A DNA stretch of 64,000 nt from Sphingopyxis sp. BSN-002 (GCF_022024275.1 NZ_CP091804.1:2622501-2686500); one strand, 5' to 3'. Positions 28,481-36,379 are shown, counted from the first letter of the stretch. Numbers and translations: made by a program. Notes: generated by a model not told the origin, from the sequence alone.

Positions 28481-28621
28481 ATGAAGACGATGTTTGCCCA
28501 GGCCGCCACTTTCGCGCTGAGCGCGGTCGGAGCGCTGGCGATCTTCGTCGGCGTGATCGACCAGCCGAACATGCTTTACGATGTCGCTGCAGCAACCCCG
28601 GCGGTCAGCCAGATGGTCTGA
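28481..28621 (+). CDS. 46-residue single-pass membrane peptide, first gene of psp operon
   Basis: ATG 28481 follows GGAAGGTAGAACC. The product has one hydrophobic segment (about 7-25, AATFALSAVGALAIFVGVI), then DQPNMLYDVAAATPAVSQMV. It is the first gene after the sigma-54 promoter and is followed eight bases later by a strong intrinsic terminator, with pspA beyond. It could be a signal peptide with a short secreted tail, or a membrane-inserted stress peptide comparable in place, not in sequence, to PspD/PspG. It may also act as the leader of an attenuation device. I know of no family name for it. Confidence 0.65.
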   Translation: MKTMFAQAATFALSAVGALAIFVGVIDQPNMLYDVAAATPAVSQMV

Positions 28622-28628
28622 CCGGCAC

Positions 28629-28678
28629 GCTGGTGCCGGGGCACTCTCCCCCTTGCCCCGCCCCGGCACCAGCTTTTT
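28629..28678 (+). terminator. Intrinsic terminator/attenuator before pspA
   Basis: GCTGGTGCCGGGG (28629-28641) pairs perfectly with CCCCGGCACCAGC (28661-28673), a 13-bp stem with a 19-base loop, followed by TTTTT (28674-28678). It is a textbook intrinsic terminator. It lies between the 46-aa gene and pspA, only 31 bases before the pspA start, leaving no room for another full promoter. So pspA and downstream genes must be expressed by read-through, by attenuation control, or from a promoter overlapping the hairpin. Confidence 0.8.
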
Positions 28679-28709
28679 ACAGGACCAAGTTTTCGACAGG
28701 AGTTTCAAC

Positions 28710-29372
28710 ATGGGTATTTTCTCACGAACCCGCGACATCATCGCAGCCAACGTCACCGACCTGCTCGACCGCGCGGAAGATCCCGAAAAGATGATCCGCC
28801 AGATCATCTTCGAGATGAATGAAACGCTCGTCGAAGTCCGCGCCTCGGCCGCCCGCACGATCGCGGACCAGAAGGAAATGCGCCGTCACATCGCCAAGCT
28901 GGAAAGCCTGCAGGACAGCTGGAAGGAAAAGGCCGAACTCGCGCTGTCGAAGGACCGCGAAGACCTCGCCACCGCCGCGCTCGTCGAAAAGCAGAAGGCC
29001 GGCGACATGGCCGACAAGCTGAAGGCCGAGATCGCCGTCCTAGACGACGCGCTGACGGGCTATGAAGCCGACATCGCCAAGCTGCAGAAGAAGCTCAGCG
29101 AAGCACGCGCCCGCCAGTCGAGCGTCGTCAATCGCCTTGAAAGCGCCGAGAACCGCTACAAGCTGCGCGAGATGACCAACGGCGACCGCGTCGAAGACGC
29201 CTTCTCGCGCTTCGAGATCCTCGAACGCCGCGTCGACGAAGCCGAAGGCCGCGCCGATGCGCTGGGTCTCGGTTACAAGAAGTCGCTCGACGAGGAGATC
29301 GCCGAACTGCAGGCCGCCGACAAGGTTGCCGACGAACTCGCCGCGCTGAAGGCCGCGCAGGGCAAGAAGTAA
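28710..29372 (+). CDS. pspA: Phage shock protein A
   Basis: The 220-aa protein starts MGIFSRTRDIIAANVTDLLD, the amphipathic membrane-binding helix, then LDRAEDPEKMIRQIIFEMNE. A long coiled coil runs to the end (AARTIADQKEMRRHIAKLE ... SRFEILERRVDEAEGRADAL). PspA is an ESCRT-III-like protein that coats stressed inner membrane and, when unbound, inhibits PspF. The AGGAG ribosome site (28697-28701) is well placed. It is followed by pspB after 12 bases. Confidence 0.96.
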   Translation: MGIFSRTRDIIAANVTDLLDRAEDPEKMIRQIIFEMNETLVEVRASAARTIADQKEMRRHIAKLESLQDSWKEKAELALSKDREDLATAALVEKQKAGDMADKLKAEIAVLDDALTGYEADIAKLQKKLSEARARQSSVVNRLESAENRYKLREMTNGDRVEDAFSRFEILERRVDEAEGRADALGLGYKKSLDEEIAELQAADKVADELAALKAAQGKK

Positions 29373-29384
29373 GGAGCCGGACCG

Positions 29385-29666
29385 ATGGAAGAGATCATCA
29401 TCGTTCCGATCGTCATCGGTACCCTCTTCCTCGGTCTGCCCTGGCTGATCCTCCACTACATCACGAAGTGGAAGCAGGCCAAGACGCTGACCGGAGAGGA
29501 CGAGCAGCTGCTCGACGAACTGTACGACACGGCGCGCCGGCTCGAAAACCGCCTGCACACCGTCGAACGCATCATCAGCGCCGACCATCCCGACTTCCGC
29601 CCCGCGGTCCGTAGCGATGAAGAACTGGCGCAACTGGAAAACAACAGCACGAGCCGGAGGAATTGA
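29385..29666 (+). CDS. pspB: Phage shock protein B-like membrane protein
   Basis: The 93-aa protein has one N-terminal membrane helix (about 5-25, IIVPIVIGTLFLGLPWLILH). Then comes YITKWKQAKTLTGEDEQLLD and a helical segment LYDTARRLENRLHTVERIIS, the usual PspB coil. PspB partners PspC in the inner membrane to sense stress and release PspF from PspA. LENRLHTVERI resembles the RLxVLERI core of the small proteins encoded just downstream. AAGGAG precedes the start. Confidence 0.9.
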   Translation: MEEIIIVPIVIGTLFLGLPWLILHYITKWKQAKTLTGEDEQLLDELYDTARRLENRLHTVERIISADHPDFRPAVRSDEELAQLENNSTSRRN

Positions 29667-29668
29667 AG

Positions 29669-30049
29669 ATGTCTGCCAGCCGCACAAAATTCTACCTCGA
29701 CAAGCAGAACGCCAAATGGAGCGGCGTGTGCGCCGGGATCGCGGACTATAGCGGGATCGACGTCCTCTGGGTCCGTGTCGGCGCGGTCCTCCTGACCCTG
29801 ATGGGCGGCTTTCCCTGGACGCTGATCGCCTACTGGATGGTAGCCTGGATGGGAACGCCGAAGCCTTTCGCGCTCTACGGCTCGAACGAGGAAGCGAAGT
29901 TCTGGCAGGGCGTCCGCTCGAACCCCAGCGCCTCGACCCGCGACATCCGCTCGCGCTTCCGCGACATCGACCGCCGCCTTGCCGACATCGAACTTTACTA
30001 CACCAGCCACAATCGCCGGCTCGCCGACGAGATCGACGCTCTCCGGTAA
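29669..30049 (+). CDS. pspC: Phage shock protein C
   Basis: The 126-aa protein starts at ATG 29669 behind GGAGG; a TTG at 29663 is in frame. The PspC domain (about 7-65) has FYLDKQNAKWSGVCAGIADY and a membrane segment VRVGAVLLTLMGGFPWTLIAYWMVAW. The tail (about 90-126) is a coil, FRDIDRRLADIELYYTSHN followed by RRLADEIDALR. That ending matches the EIExLR-type ends of the small proteins at 30085-31271. PspC senses membrane stress with PspB. Confidence 0.92.
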   Translation: MSASRTKFYLDKQNAKWSGVCAGIADYSGIDVLWVRVGAVLLTLMGGFPWTLIAYWMVAWMGTPKPFALYGSNEEAKFWQGVRSNPSASTRDIRSRFRDIDRRLADIELYYTSHNRRLADEIDALR

Positions 30050-30084
30050 TCGGGCACCAACCGGAAGCAACAGGGAGAAGACAA

Positions 30085-30384
30085 ATGAATTTCGGTGGTC
30101 CTACCTTCGTCCTCGCCATCATCGCCCTGTCGATCGGCGGCTGGATGTTCACCACCTGGATCCGCGCCAAGCACGGCTATCCCGTTGAGAATGAATGGGG
30201 TGGTACGGTTCATCGAACCGATGTCGACGCTGATCGAAAAATCGCCTTGCTATCGGACGAGAATGCCAAGCTCGTCGGCCAGATCGGCCGGCTCGAGGAA
30301 CGCATTTCGGTGCTCGAACGCATCGCAACCGAAAGCAACGGCCAGGCTGCGCAGCTCGCCGACCAGATCGACCGCCTGCGCTGA
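30085..30384 (+). CDS. Small membrane/coiled-coil Psp-associated protein 1
   Basis: The 99-aa protein follows pspC after 35 bases with GGGAG upstream. A membrane helix (about 8-26, FVLAIIALSIGGWMFTTWI) leads to RAKHGYPVENEWGG and then a coiled coil with EERISVLERIATES and LADQIDRLR. It shares GGWxFTTWxRxKxGYPxEN with the next protein, so the two are tandem duplicates. The coil core VLERIAT recurs in the two proteins after that. The family name is unknown to me; a PspB-like membrane adaptor is the best guess. Confidence 0.75.
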   Translation: MNFGGPTFVLAIIALSIGGWMFTTWIRAKHGYPVENEWGGTVHRTDVDADRKIALLSDENAKLVGQIGRLEERISVLERIATESNGQAAQLADQIDRLR

Positions 30385-30399
30385 GAGGGATAGACAATC

Positions 30400-30717
30400 A
30401 TGAATCTCGACGTCCTGAACACCATCGCCCCCGTCGCCGCGATCGTCGGCCTTGCCGGGGTCGGCGGCTGGGTCTTCACCACCTGGCTGCGCGTCAAGAA
30501 CGGCTACCCGCTCGAAAACAGCTGGGGCAAGGCGATCTATCCGAAGACCAGCGACGAAGCGATGGAACGCATCAAGCTGGTCAGCCAGGAAAATGCCCAG
30601 CTGCGCGCCGAACTTGGCTCGGTGAAGGACCGCCTCGCGGTGGTCGAGCGCATCGTGACCGACGAAGGCCACCGGCTGAGCCACGAGATCGAGGCGCTGC
30701 GGCGTCCGGCGAACTGA
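30400..30717 (+). CDS. Small membrane/coiled-coil Psp-associated protein 2
   Basis: The 105-aa protein lies 15 bases after the previous gene. Its membrane segment (about 10-32, VAAIVGLAGVGGWVFTTWLR) runs into VKNGYPLENSWGKAIYPK, nearly the same as protein 1. The coil reads KDRLAVVERIVTDE and ends LSHEIEALRRP. The membrane-proximal Trp/Thr/Trp and GYPLEN motif is thus conserved between duplicates, implying function. Probably co-translated with its neighbours. Confidence 0.75.
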   Translation: MNLDVLNTIAPVAAIVGLAGVGGWVFTTWLRVKNGYPLENSWGKAIYPKTSDEAMERIKLVSQENAQLRAELGSVKDRLAVVERIVTDEGHRLSHEIEALRRPAN

Positions 30718-30729
30718 GGAGGAACGGTC

Positions 30730-30978
30730 ATGGGTGACACCATCTGGATTCTCGTGCCGCTCGCTCCCTTTCTGCTCGCCGGCTTCATCTTCTGGTCGAA
30801 GCATCAGCAGAAGATGATCGAGACGCAGGCCGCGATGACCGCCGAAAAGGCCGCGCAATATGCGGCGCACACCGAACGGCTCGAAGCGCGCGTCCGCGTT
30901 CTCGAACGCATCGCGACCGACAAGGGCGTCGATGTCGCCGAAGAGATCGAAAAGCTGCGCGACACGCCGCTGAACTGA
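30730..30978 (+). CDS. Small membrane/coiled-coil Psp-associated protein 3
   Basis: The 82-aa protein starts behind a very strong AGGAGG that overlaps the preceding stop region. The membrane helix is short (about 4-22, TIWILVPLAPFLLAGFIFW), followed directly by SKHQQKMIETQAAMTAEKAA and the shared coil EARVRVLERIATDKG, then AEEIEKLRDTPLN. The GYPxEN segment is missing, so this is a coil-only relative of proteins 1 and 2. Confidence 0.75.
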   Translation: MGDTIWILVPLAPFLLAGFIFWSKHQQKMIETQAAMTAEKAAQYAAHTERLEARVRVLERIATDKGVDVAEEIEKLRDTPLN

Positions 30979-31001
30979 ACAAAGACGAAAGGAACCTCCC
31001 C

Positions 31002-31271
31002 ATGGGCCCGTTTGAAATGGTAGTCGGCATCGTCCTCATCGTGACGATCGGCAGCATCGTCCGCGCCAAGCACGGCATGCGCCGCGACCGCCACGGCAAT
31101 GAATATTTTGTCGGCAATGCCGGGAACGACGCCGAAACCAAGGCGCTGCAGGCCGAAATCCGCGCACTCAAGGATCGCATCCAGGTCCTCGAACGCATCG
31201 CCACCGACAATAATCGCGCCGTCACGCTCGATCAGGAAATCGAGAGCCTCCGCGACCGGTCGCACCCGTAA
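31002..31271 (+). CDS. Small membrane/coiled-coil Psp-associated protein 4
   Basis: The 89-aa protein has an N-terminal membrane helix (about 3-20, PFEMVVGIVLIVTIGSIV), then RAKHGMRRDRHGNEYF, which echoes the RAKHGYP of protein 1. Its coil is LKDRIQVLERIATDNN, ending QEIESLRDRSHP. AAAGGAA precedes the start. It is the fourth member of the tandem set. Confidence 0.75.
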   Translation: MGPFEMVVGIVLIVTIGSIVRAKHGMRRDRHGNEYFVGNAGNDAETKALQAEIRALKDRIQVLERIATDNNRAVTLDQEIESLRDRSHP

Positions 31272-31298
31272 GACATGTGACGAAGAAGGAGCCGAACC

Positions 31299-31556
31299 AT
31301 GGCCAATATTGCTTCTGACCTCGCAACGAACCTGATCCCCGCCGCCGTCGCGCTGAGCGCGCTGATGATCGTCAGCCTGGTCGCGCTCCGCGGCTGGCGC
31401 GACTGGATCCAGCTGAAGCGCGACGAACTTGCCGCCGGCCATATATCTCCGGCGCAGGATGCAGCGGTGCCGCACGCCGGATCGCGGATCGAGATCGCCG
31501 ACCTCAAGGAACGGCTGCGCAAGCTTGAAGCCATCGCCGCGGGGGTCGACCTCTAG
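31299..31556 (+). CDS. Small membrane/coiled-coil Psp-associated protein 5 (divergent)
   Basis: The 85-aa protein starts behind GAAGGAG. Its hydrophobic part (about 9-32, LIPAAVALSALMIVSLVALRGW) is followed by RDWIQLKRDELAAGHISPAQ and a short helix, IEIADLKERLRKLEAIAAGVDL. KERLRKLEAIAA is a weak version of the RIxVLERIAT core, so I count it as the most diverged member, or an independent small membrane protein recruited to the operon. It is the last psp-side gene before a long inverted repeat. Confidence 0.65.
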   Translation: MANIASDLATNLIPAAVALSALMIVSLVALRGWRDWIQLKRDELAAGHISPAQDAAVPHAGSRIEIADLKERLRKLEAIAAGVDL

Positions 31557-31575
31557 GATCCCCCGAGAGCGCTGG

Positions 31576-31637
31576 CATCGGCCCGCTCCCCTGTCAGTCC
31601 CCCGCAGTCCCGGGGCTGACAGGGGAGCGGGCCGATG
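31576..31637. repeat. Perfect 22-bp inverted repeat between psp operon and sufE
   Basis: Arms 31576-31597 and 31616-31637 are perfect inverted copies around an 18-base GC-rich loop. A second small hairpin (CAGGGG-cttt-CCCCTG) follows at about 31643-31658. No T tract follows, so it is not a standard intrinsic terminator. It may act as a bidirectional barrier, an mRNA-stabilising 3' end for the psp transcript, or a copy of a dispersed palindromic repeat. Confidence 0.7.
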
Positions 31638-31686
31638 GCGTTTCAGGGGCTTTCCCCTGTCGCGGAAACATGCAAGGGGCGCCGCC

Positions 31687-32097
31687 ATGCGCAGCCTCGA
31701 CGATATCTTCGAAGAATATGACTTTCTCGACGGCGACGATCGCTATCGCCTGCTGATCGAACTCGGCCGCGAGCTGGAGCCCATGCCCGATGCGCTCAAG
31801 ACCGACGCGACGCTGGTGCGCGGATGCAGCGCGAGCGTCTGGGTCTATCCGGTCCCGCAGGATGACGGCCGGCTGCATTTCCTTGCCGACAGCAACGCCG
31901 CGATCACCAAGGGGATCGTCGCGCTCGTCCTCGCCGCAGTGCAGGACAGGCCCGCGGCAGACGTCGCGGCGATGGACGTTACCGCCGCGCTGGCGCCCTT
32001 TGATCTGACGCGCCAGCTGTCATCGAACCGGACGCAGGGCGTGCCGAACATGATCGCGCTGGTTCAGGATACCGCTGGGCGTCTCGCCGCCGGCTGA
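31687..32097 (+). CDS. sufE: Cysteine desulfuration protein SufE
   Basis: The 136-aa protein starts at ATG 31687. It has the SufE fold signatures DDIFEEYDFLDGDDRYRLLIE and the active-site loop LVRGCSASVWV with Cys47. SufE takes persulfide sulfur from the cysteine desulfurase SufS and passes it to SufB for Fe-S cluster assembly. No suf operon is nearby; standalone sufE genes are common in sphingomonads. The 22-bp inverted repeat separates it from the psp genes. Confidence 0.95.
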   Translation: MRSLDDIFEEYDFLDGDDRYRLLIELGRELEPMPDALKTDATLVRGCSASVWVYPVPQDDGRLHFLADSNAAITKGIVALVLAAVQDRPAADVAAMDVTAALAPFDLTRQLSSNRTQGVPNMIALVQDTAGRLAAG

Positions 32098-32152
32098 TCC
32101 CGCCGGCAGTCGGCGGAGCCGGCCCCTTTCAGGATCTTGCAGGCATGAAAAA

Positions 32153-32178
32153 GGGCGCGGGAGTTTCCTCCCGCGCCC
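32153..32178 (-). terminator. Terminator of TonB receptor gene (shared with sufE)
   Basis: GGGCGCGGGAG-tttc-CTCCCGCGCCC is a perfect 11-bp stem with a four-base loop. On the minus strand it is followed by TTTTT, the right orientation to end the receptor transcript. The plus-strand side lies 56 bases after the sufE stop and could terminate that gene less efficiently. Confidence 0.85.
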
Positions 32179-32200
32179 GATTTCTGTTCGTCCGTGCGGC

Positions 32201-34837
32201 TTAGAAGCCGACGATGAGCGAGCCGATGAAGGTCCGCGGAGCGCCGATGTTGACGTTCGGCACCGTGTTGTTCGCCAGCTGGCCGTCGAAACCGCCGACA
32301 TAGAGCTTGTCGAACAGGTTGGTGACGTTGAACTGGAAGTAGACCTTGTCGCCAAGGCCGGCCCAGTCGAGGCCGACGCGCGCGTCGAGATCGACCAGCG
32401 TGTAGGCCGGAGCCTTCGCGCCCCAGACGGTCGTCACGACGTTGTTGATGGTCTGAACCAGCGGAAGGTTCTGGTCGTTCACGTAACGCGGACCGGTGCG
32501 CTTGATCTGTGCGCCCAGTTCGACCGGACCCAGCTGACCCTGCACGCGGCCACCGAGGGTGAAGGTCGGCGAGCCCGATTCGCGCTTGCCCTTGGTGAGG
32601 GCATAGATGGGATCGCCGATTGCGGCGCAGGTCGGCGAGACTGCCGAGCAGACGCCGTTCACGACATCGTCCTTGATCTTCGACTTCAGGTACGAACCGA
32701 AGGCGTAGACCGAGAATTCGGGGATCGGACGGTACGAGATGCTGGCGTCGATGCCGTATTTGTCGACGCGGCCGAGGTTACGATAGACGTTACGCTCGGT
32801 TTCCGGATCGAACGACGAGGCAAGGCGATCGTTGAAGATCGTGTACCAGAGGCCGAGCTGGCCCTGGATCTTGCTGGTCGTGTAGCGCACGCCGACGTCG
32901 AAGTTGTCGGTCGTTTCGGGCTTCGGATTCGCCTGCTCGCTGGCGGTCGGGAAGTAGAACGCGTTGTACAGGTTGTCCGTGCCCGGAACCTGGACGCCCT
33001 TCGAATAGTTGGCGAAAACGCTGAGCGCGTCGGTCGCGTCGAAGGTCAGGCCGACGTTTGGCGTGAACTTGTTGTACTTGCGGATGCGCTGCTGCGGACC
33101 CTGGACCGGAGCGGTGACGCCCGGCGCAACGACCACCGTCGGGTTGGCGGCAAGCCAAGCCGCCAGACCCGCATCGTTGGTGCCGAAGCATTCGACGAAG
33201 CCGGTCGCGCTCGAGGTGGCGCAATAGTTGTTCAGGTCGCGCTTGAACATCTTGTACGAACCGCCGACCTGCACGGTCAGCTGGCCGAATTCGCCGCGAT
33301 ACTCGCCGCCGAACAGGTTCAGCGTCGCGATCGACTTGCGGTCGCGCTTTTCGAGGACGTTGCCGTTCACGTCGGTCAGCGGATCGTTGATCGGGAACGG
33401 ATCGGTCGGCTGGCCATTGAGCTGCAGGAAGTTGGTTTCACCGGTCTGGCGGTGACGCGCGCGATCGAGGCTGTAGAACACGCGGAAGGTGTTCGCATCG
33501 TCGAGCTCGTAACGCAGGCCGGCGATCACGCCGTAGCGGTGGGTGCCGGTCTGGCTGGGCGCCAGGACGCGAACGGTGTCGAGCAGGTCGCCGTCGCCGT
33601 TGAGGTCGCGGCCATAGTAGGGAACGCCGCCGATGTAACCGGTCTGGCAGCTCACTGCGGCGCCGTTCGCCGTCGTGTTGCAGTTCGCGGCGCCACCGGT
33701 CGGGTTGACGTCGCGGCGCGCTTCCTGGCCGACGACGGTGCCGCCGCCGTTCGCCTTCACATACTGGAAGCTCGGATCGACCGTCAGGACGAGGCCCGGA
33801 GCGAGCGTGAAGCGCGAGTTGACGCGAATGTTGCCGGTGTTCGACGGGTTCATGCGCTCGTCGAAGGTCGAGCCGCAGCTGTTGGCAACGTCGGCGACGC
33901 CCGGACGGGCGGCGGTGTTGATCTGGCAGCGGGCGATGCCATAGTCGCGTTCGTCGCGGGTCAGCGGGAAGCGGTTGGTCGAAGCCGAGCCGACGACGCG
34001 GTTGGCGTCGTTGCGCAGCGGCACCGAACCGAAGAAGTTGTTGCGGTTTTCGTTATAGTGGCCCGAGACCGCAACGAAGTCGCCGTCGTCGCCGATCGGC
34101 TGATAGATCTTCGCGTTGAACTGCTTCTTGTTGATGCGGCCGCGGTGCGCCTTGAACGTCGGCTGGTCGACGTTGCTGAAGACCGTGTCGTTGGTCGACG
34201 AGCTGCCCGAGATGAACGCGCGCGTGCCCCAGGGGGTCAGGACGCCGGTGTCGATCATGCCGAAGACGCGGAAGAAGTTGAAGTCGCCGGCCGAGCCGAC
34301 CAGCTTCACGCCAAATTCCTCGCCCGGGGTACGGGTGCGGTAGTTGACGGTCGAACCCGATGCGGCGGCGGTCGGGCTGTCGACGTCGGTCGAGCCGAGG
34401 TTGACGTTGACCTGCTCGATCAGTTCGGGATCGAGCTGCTGGTTCGAGTAGAGGGCATAGTTACCCGAGTCGTTCAGCGGGATACCGTCGAAGGTCTGGC
34501 TGATGCGGGTGTTGTCGAAACCGCGGATCGTCATCTTGCCGCCGGCCGAACCGAACGGGTCGTTGTTCTGGAAGCTGACGCCCGGGAGCTGGTTGATGAC
34601 GTCGTTGATCGTCTGGCCGGGGGACTGGCGGGCGATGAATTCCTGGGTCAGGACGACCTTCGCCTTGGTCGTGTCGGGCGCGATGACGCCTGCGACGCCG
34701 TTCTTCGTGCTGGTGCCGGTGACGACGATTTCGTTTTCGAAATCCTGCGAGCCGGTCGACTGGGCAAAAGCCGGCGTCGACAGCAGCGCGAGCGGAAGCA
34801 TCGCGGCGCCAGCGGCGAGCGTGTTACGTAGAGTCAT
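32201..34837 (-). CDS. TonB-dependent outer-membrane receptor, ligand unknown
   Basis: The 878-aa protein starts at ATG 34837 with a signal peptide (MTLRNTLAAGAAMLPLAL ... AFAQ). An extended frame begins at 34957, but its first 40 residues read non-coding sequence. A TonB box lies in ENEIVVTGTS (about 33-42). The plug contains GQTINDVINQLPGVSF and KMTIRGFDNTRISQTFDG. The barrel ends in GSLIVGF. Large loops with cysteine pairs (QTGY, CATSSATGFVECFG) are present. The ligand cannot be predicted, and no transporter or hydrolase neighbour helps. Two direct ATTGTGACAG repeats lie upstream. Confidence 0.85.
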   Translation of the reverse strand: MTLRNTLAAGAAMLPLALLSTPAFAQSTGSQDFENEIVVTGTSTKNGVAGVIAPDTTKAKVVLTQEFIARQSPGQTINDVINQLPGVSFQNNDPFGSAGGKMTIRGFDNTRISQTFDGIPLNDSGNYALYSNQQLDPELIEQVNVNLGSTDVDSPTAAASGSTVNYRTRTPGEEFGVKLVGSAGDFNFFRVFGMIDTGVLTPWGTRAFISGSSSTNDTVFSNVDQPTFKAHRGRINKKQFNAKIYQPIGDDGDFVAVSGHYNENRNNFFGSVPLRNDANRVVGSASTNRFPLTRDERDYGIARCQINTAARPGVADVANSCGSTFDERMNPSNTGNIRVNSRFTLAPGLVLTVDPSFQYVKANGGGTVVGQEARRDVNPTGGAANCNTTANGAAVSCQTGYIGGVPYYGRDLNGDGDLLDTVRVLAPSQTGTHRYGVIAGLRYELDDANTFRVFYSLDRARHRQTGETNFLQLNGQPTDPFPINDPLTDVNGNVLEKRDRKSIATLNLFGGEYRGEFGQLTVQVGGSYKMFKRDLNNYCATSSATGFVECFGTNDAGLAAWLAANPTVVVAPGVTAPVQGPQQRIRKYNKFTPNVGLTFDATDALSVFANYSKGVQVPGTDNLYNAFYFPTASEQANPKPETTDNFDVGVRYTTSKIQGQLGLWYTIFNDRLASSFDPETERNVYRNLGRVDKYGIDASISYRPIPEFSVYAFGSYLKSKIKDDVVNGVCSAVSPTCAAIGDPIYALTKGKRESGSPTFTLGGRVQGQLGPVELGAQIKRTGPRYVNDQNLPLVQTINNVVTTVWGAKAPAYTLVDLDARVGLDWAGLGDKVYFQFNVTNLFDKLYVGGFDGQLANNTVPNVNIGAPRTFIGSLIVGF

Positions 34838-34930
34838 GATCAGGTTGTCCCCTTGGTGGTGGCATTCGGCAGACGCGCGACATGGGGCGCGCCTGTCCTG
34901 CGAGCGCCCCTGAAGCCCGCATGTGGCACG

Positions 34931-34952
34931 ATTGTGACAGCAATTGTGACAG
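34931..34952. promoter_or_regulatory. Direct repeat upstream of TonB receptor
   Basis: ATTGTGACAG occurs at 34931-34940 and 34943-34952, twelve bases apart, about 95 bases upstream of the receptor start. On the receptor strand it reads CTGTCACAAT twice. Such spacing suggests a tandem activator or repressor site. Which regulator binds is unknown. The site is not a cobalamin or TPP riboswitch. Confidence 0.4.
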
Positions 34953-35110
34953 TGCAAGCCGCGAAGGGTGCGGGGACGGGGTAAAGGTCAAAAAAGCGCG
35001 AATTTGCGTGCCGCCGGCGGAATTATCCACAGGCGGATATGCATTTTTTCGTGCAACTGTTGCTGCAATGCAACATGGGCCGGCACCCGAGGGCGCCGTT
35101 CCCCAGCGAC

Positions 35111-36379
35111 TCAGGCGGCGTCGCCGGCCTCTTTCGCCTTGTCGGCATAGACGCGGACCGGATCCTTGCGGCCCTCGACGACATCCTTGTCGACAACGAT
35201 CTCGACCACGTCGGTCAGGTCGGGAAGGTCGAACATGGTGTCGAGCAGGATCGCCTCGACGATCGAGCGGAGTCCGCGTGCGCCCGTCTTGCGTTCGATC
35301 GCCTTTTTCGCGACCGCGATCAGGGCATCGTCGGTAAAGGTCAGCGCGACCTCCTCCAGATCGAACAGCTTCTTGTACTGTTTGACCAGCGCGTTCTTGG
35401 GTTCGCCCAGAATCTTGACCAGCGCGTCGATGTCGAGATCCTCGAGCGTCGCGATGACGGGCAGGCGTCCGACGAATTCGGGGATCAGGCCGAACTTCAG
35501 CAAATCCTCGGGCTCGATCTGCTTGAGCGTTTCGCCCGTGCGCCGCTCGTCGGGGCCGGCGACATGCGCGCCGAAGCCGATCGACTTGCCCTGCAGGCGG
35601 TCGCCGATGATCTTTTCGAGGCCGGCGAACGCGCCGCCTGCGATGAAGAGGATGTTGGTGGTGTCTACCTGCAGGAATTCCTGCTGCGGATGCTTGCGGC
35701 CGCCCTGCGGCGGAACGCTCGCGGTCGTGCCCTCCATCAGCTTGAGCAGCGCCTGCTGCACGCCTTCGCCCGACACGTCGCGCGTGATCGAGGGATTCTC
35801 GGCCTTGCGGCTGATCTTGTCGATCTCGTCGATATAGACGATGCCGCGCTGCGCCTTTTCCACATTATAGTCGCTGGCCTGCAGCAGCTTCAGGATGATG
35901 TTCTCGACATCCTCGCCGACATAGCCGGCTTCGGTCAGCGTCGTCGCGTCGGCCATCGTGAAGGGCACGTCGAGGAAGCGCGCGAGCGTCTGCGCGAGCA
36001 GCGTCTTGCCGCTGCCGGTCGGACCGACGAGCAGGATGTTCGACTTCGCCAGTTCGACGTCTTCGCCGCGCCCCGAATTGGCGAGGCGCTTGTAATGGTT
36101 GTGGACCGCGACCGAGAGCACGCGCTTGGCCTTGTTCTGGCCGATCACATAGGCGTCGAGATGCTGGCAGATTTCCAGCGGCGTCGGCACTGCGCCGTCC
36201 TTGCGTGCGGCAACCCCGCCTTTGATCTCTTCGCGGATGATGTCGTTGCAAAGTTCGACGCACTCGTCGCAGATGAACACGGTCGGTCCTGCGATGAGCT
36301 TGCGAACTTCGTGCTGCGACTTGCCGCAGAAGGAGCAGTAAAGAGTGCTCTTGCTGTCCGAGCCGCTCAATTTGGTCAT
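35111..36379 (-). CDS. clpX: ATP-dependent Clp protease ATP-binding subunit ClpX
   Basis: The 422-aa protein has an N-terminal zinc domain ([17 protein letters not shown] ... [10 protein letters not shown], about 14-45) and the AAA+ core with Walker [20 protein letters not shown]-type Walker B appears as [17 protein letters not shown], and sensor 2 as [18 protein letters not shown]. It unfolds proteins and feeds them to ClpP. It follows clpP on the same strand after 180 bases that contain a perfect hairpin. The length is standard. Confidence 0.98.
   Translation of the reverse strand: MTKLSGSDSKSTLYCSFCGKSQHEVRKLIAGPTVFICDECVELCNDIIREEIKGGVAARKDGAVPTPLEICQHLDAYVIGQNKAKRVLSVAVHNHYKRLANSGRGEDVELAKSNILLVGPTGSGKTLLAQTLARFLDVPFTMADATTLTEAGYVGEDVENIILKLLQASDYNVEKAQRGIVYIDEIDKISRKAENPSITRDVSGEGVQQALLKLMEGTTASVPPQGGRKHPQQEFLQVDTTNILFIAGGAFAGLEKIIGDRLQGKSIGFGAHVAGPDERRTGETLKQIEPEDLLKFGLIPEFVGRLPVIATLEDLDIDALVKILGEPKNALVKQYKKLFDLEEVALTFTDDALIAVAKKAIERKTGARGLRSIVEAILLDTMFDLPDLTDVVEIVVDKDVVEGRKDPVRVYADKAKEAGDAA

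Noticed and set aside
34838..35110. Possible cobalamin or TPP riboswitch upstream of the large TonB receptor
   Set aside because: I found no conserved core of either class; only short direct repeats are visible.
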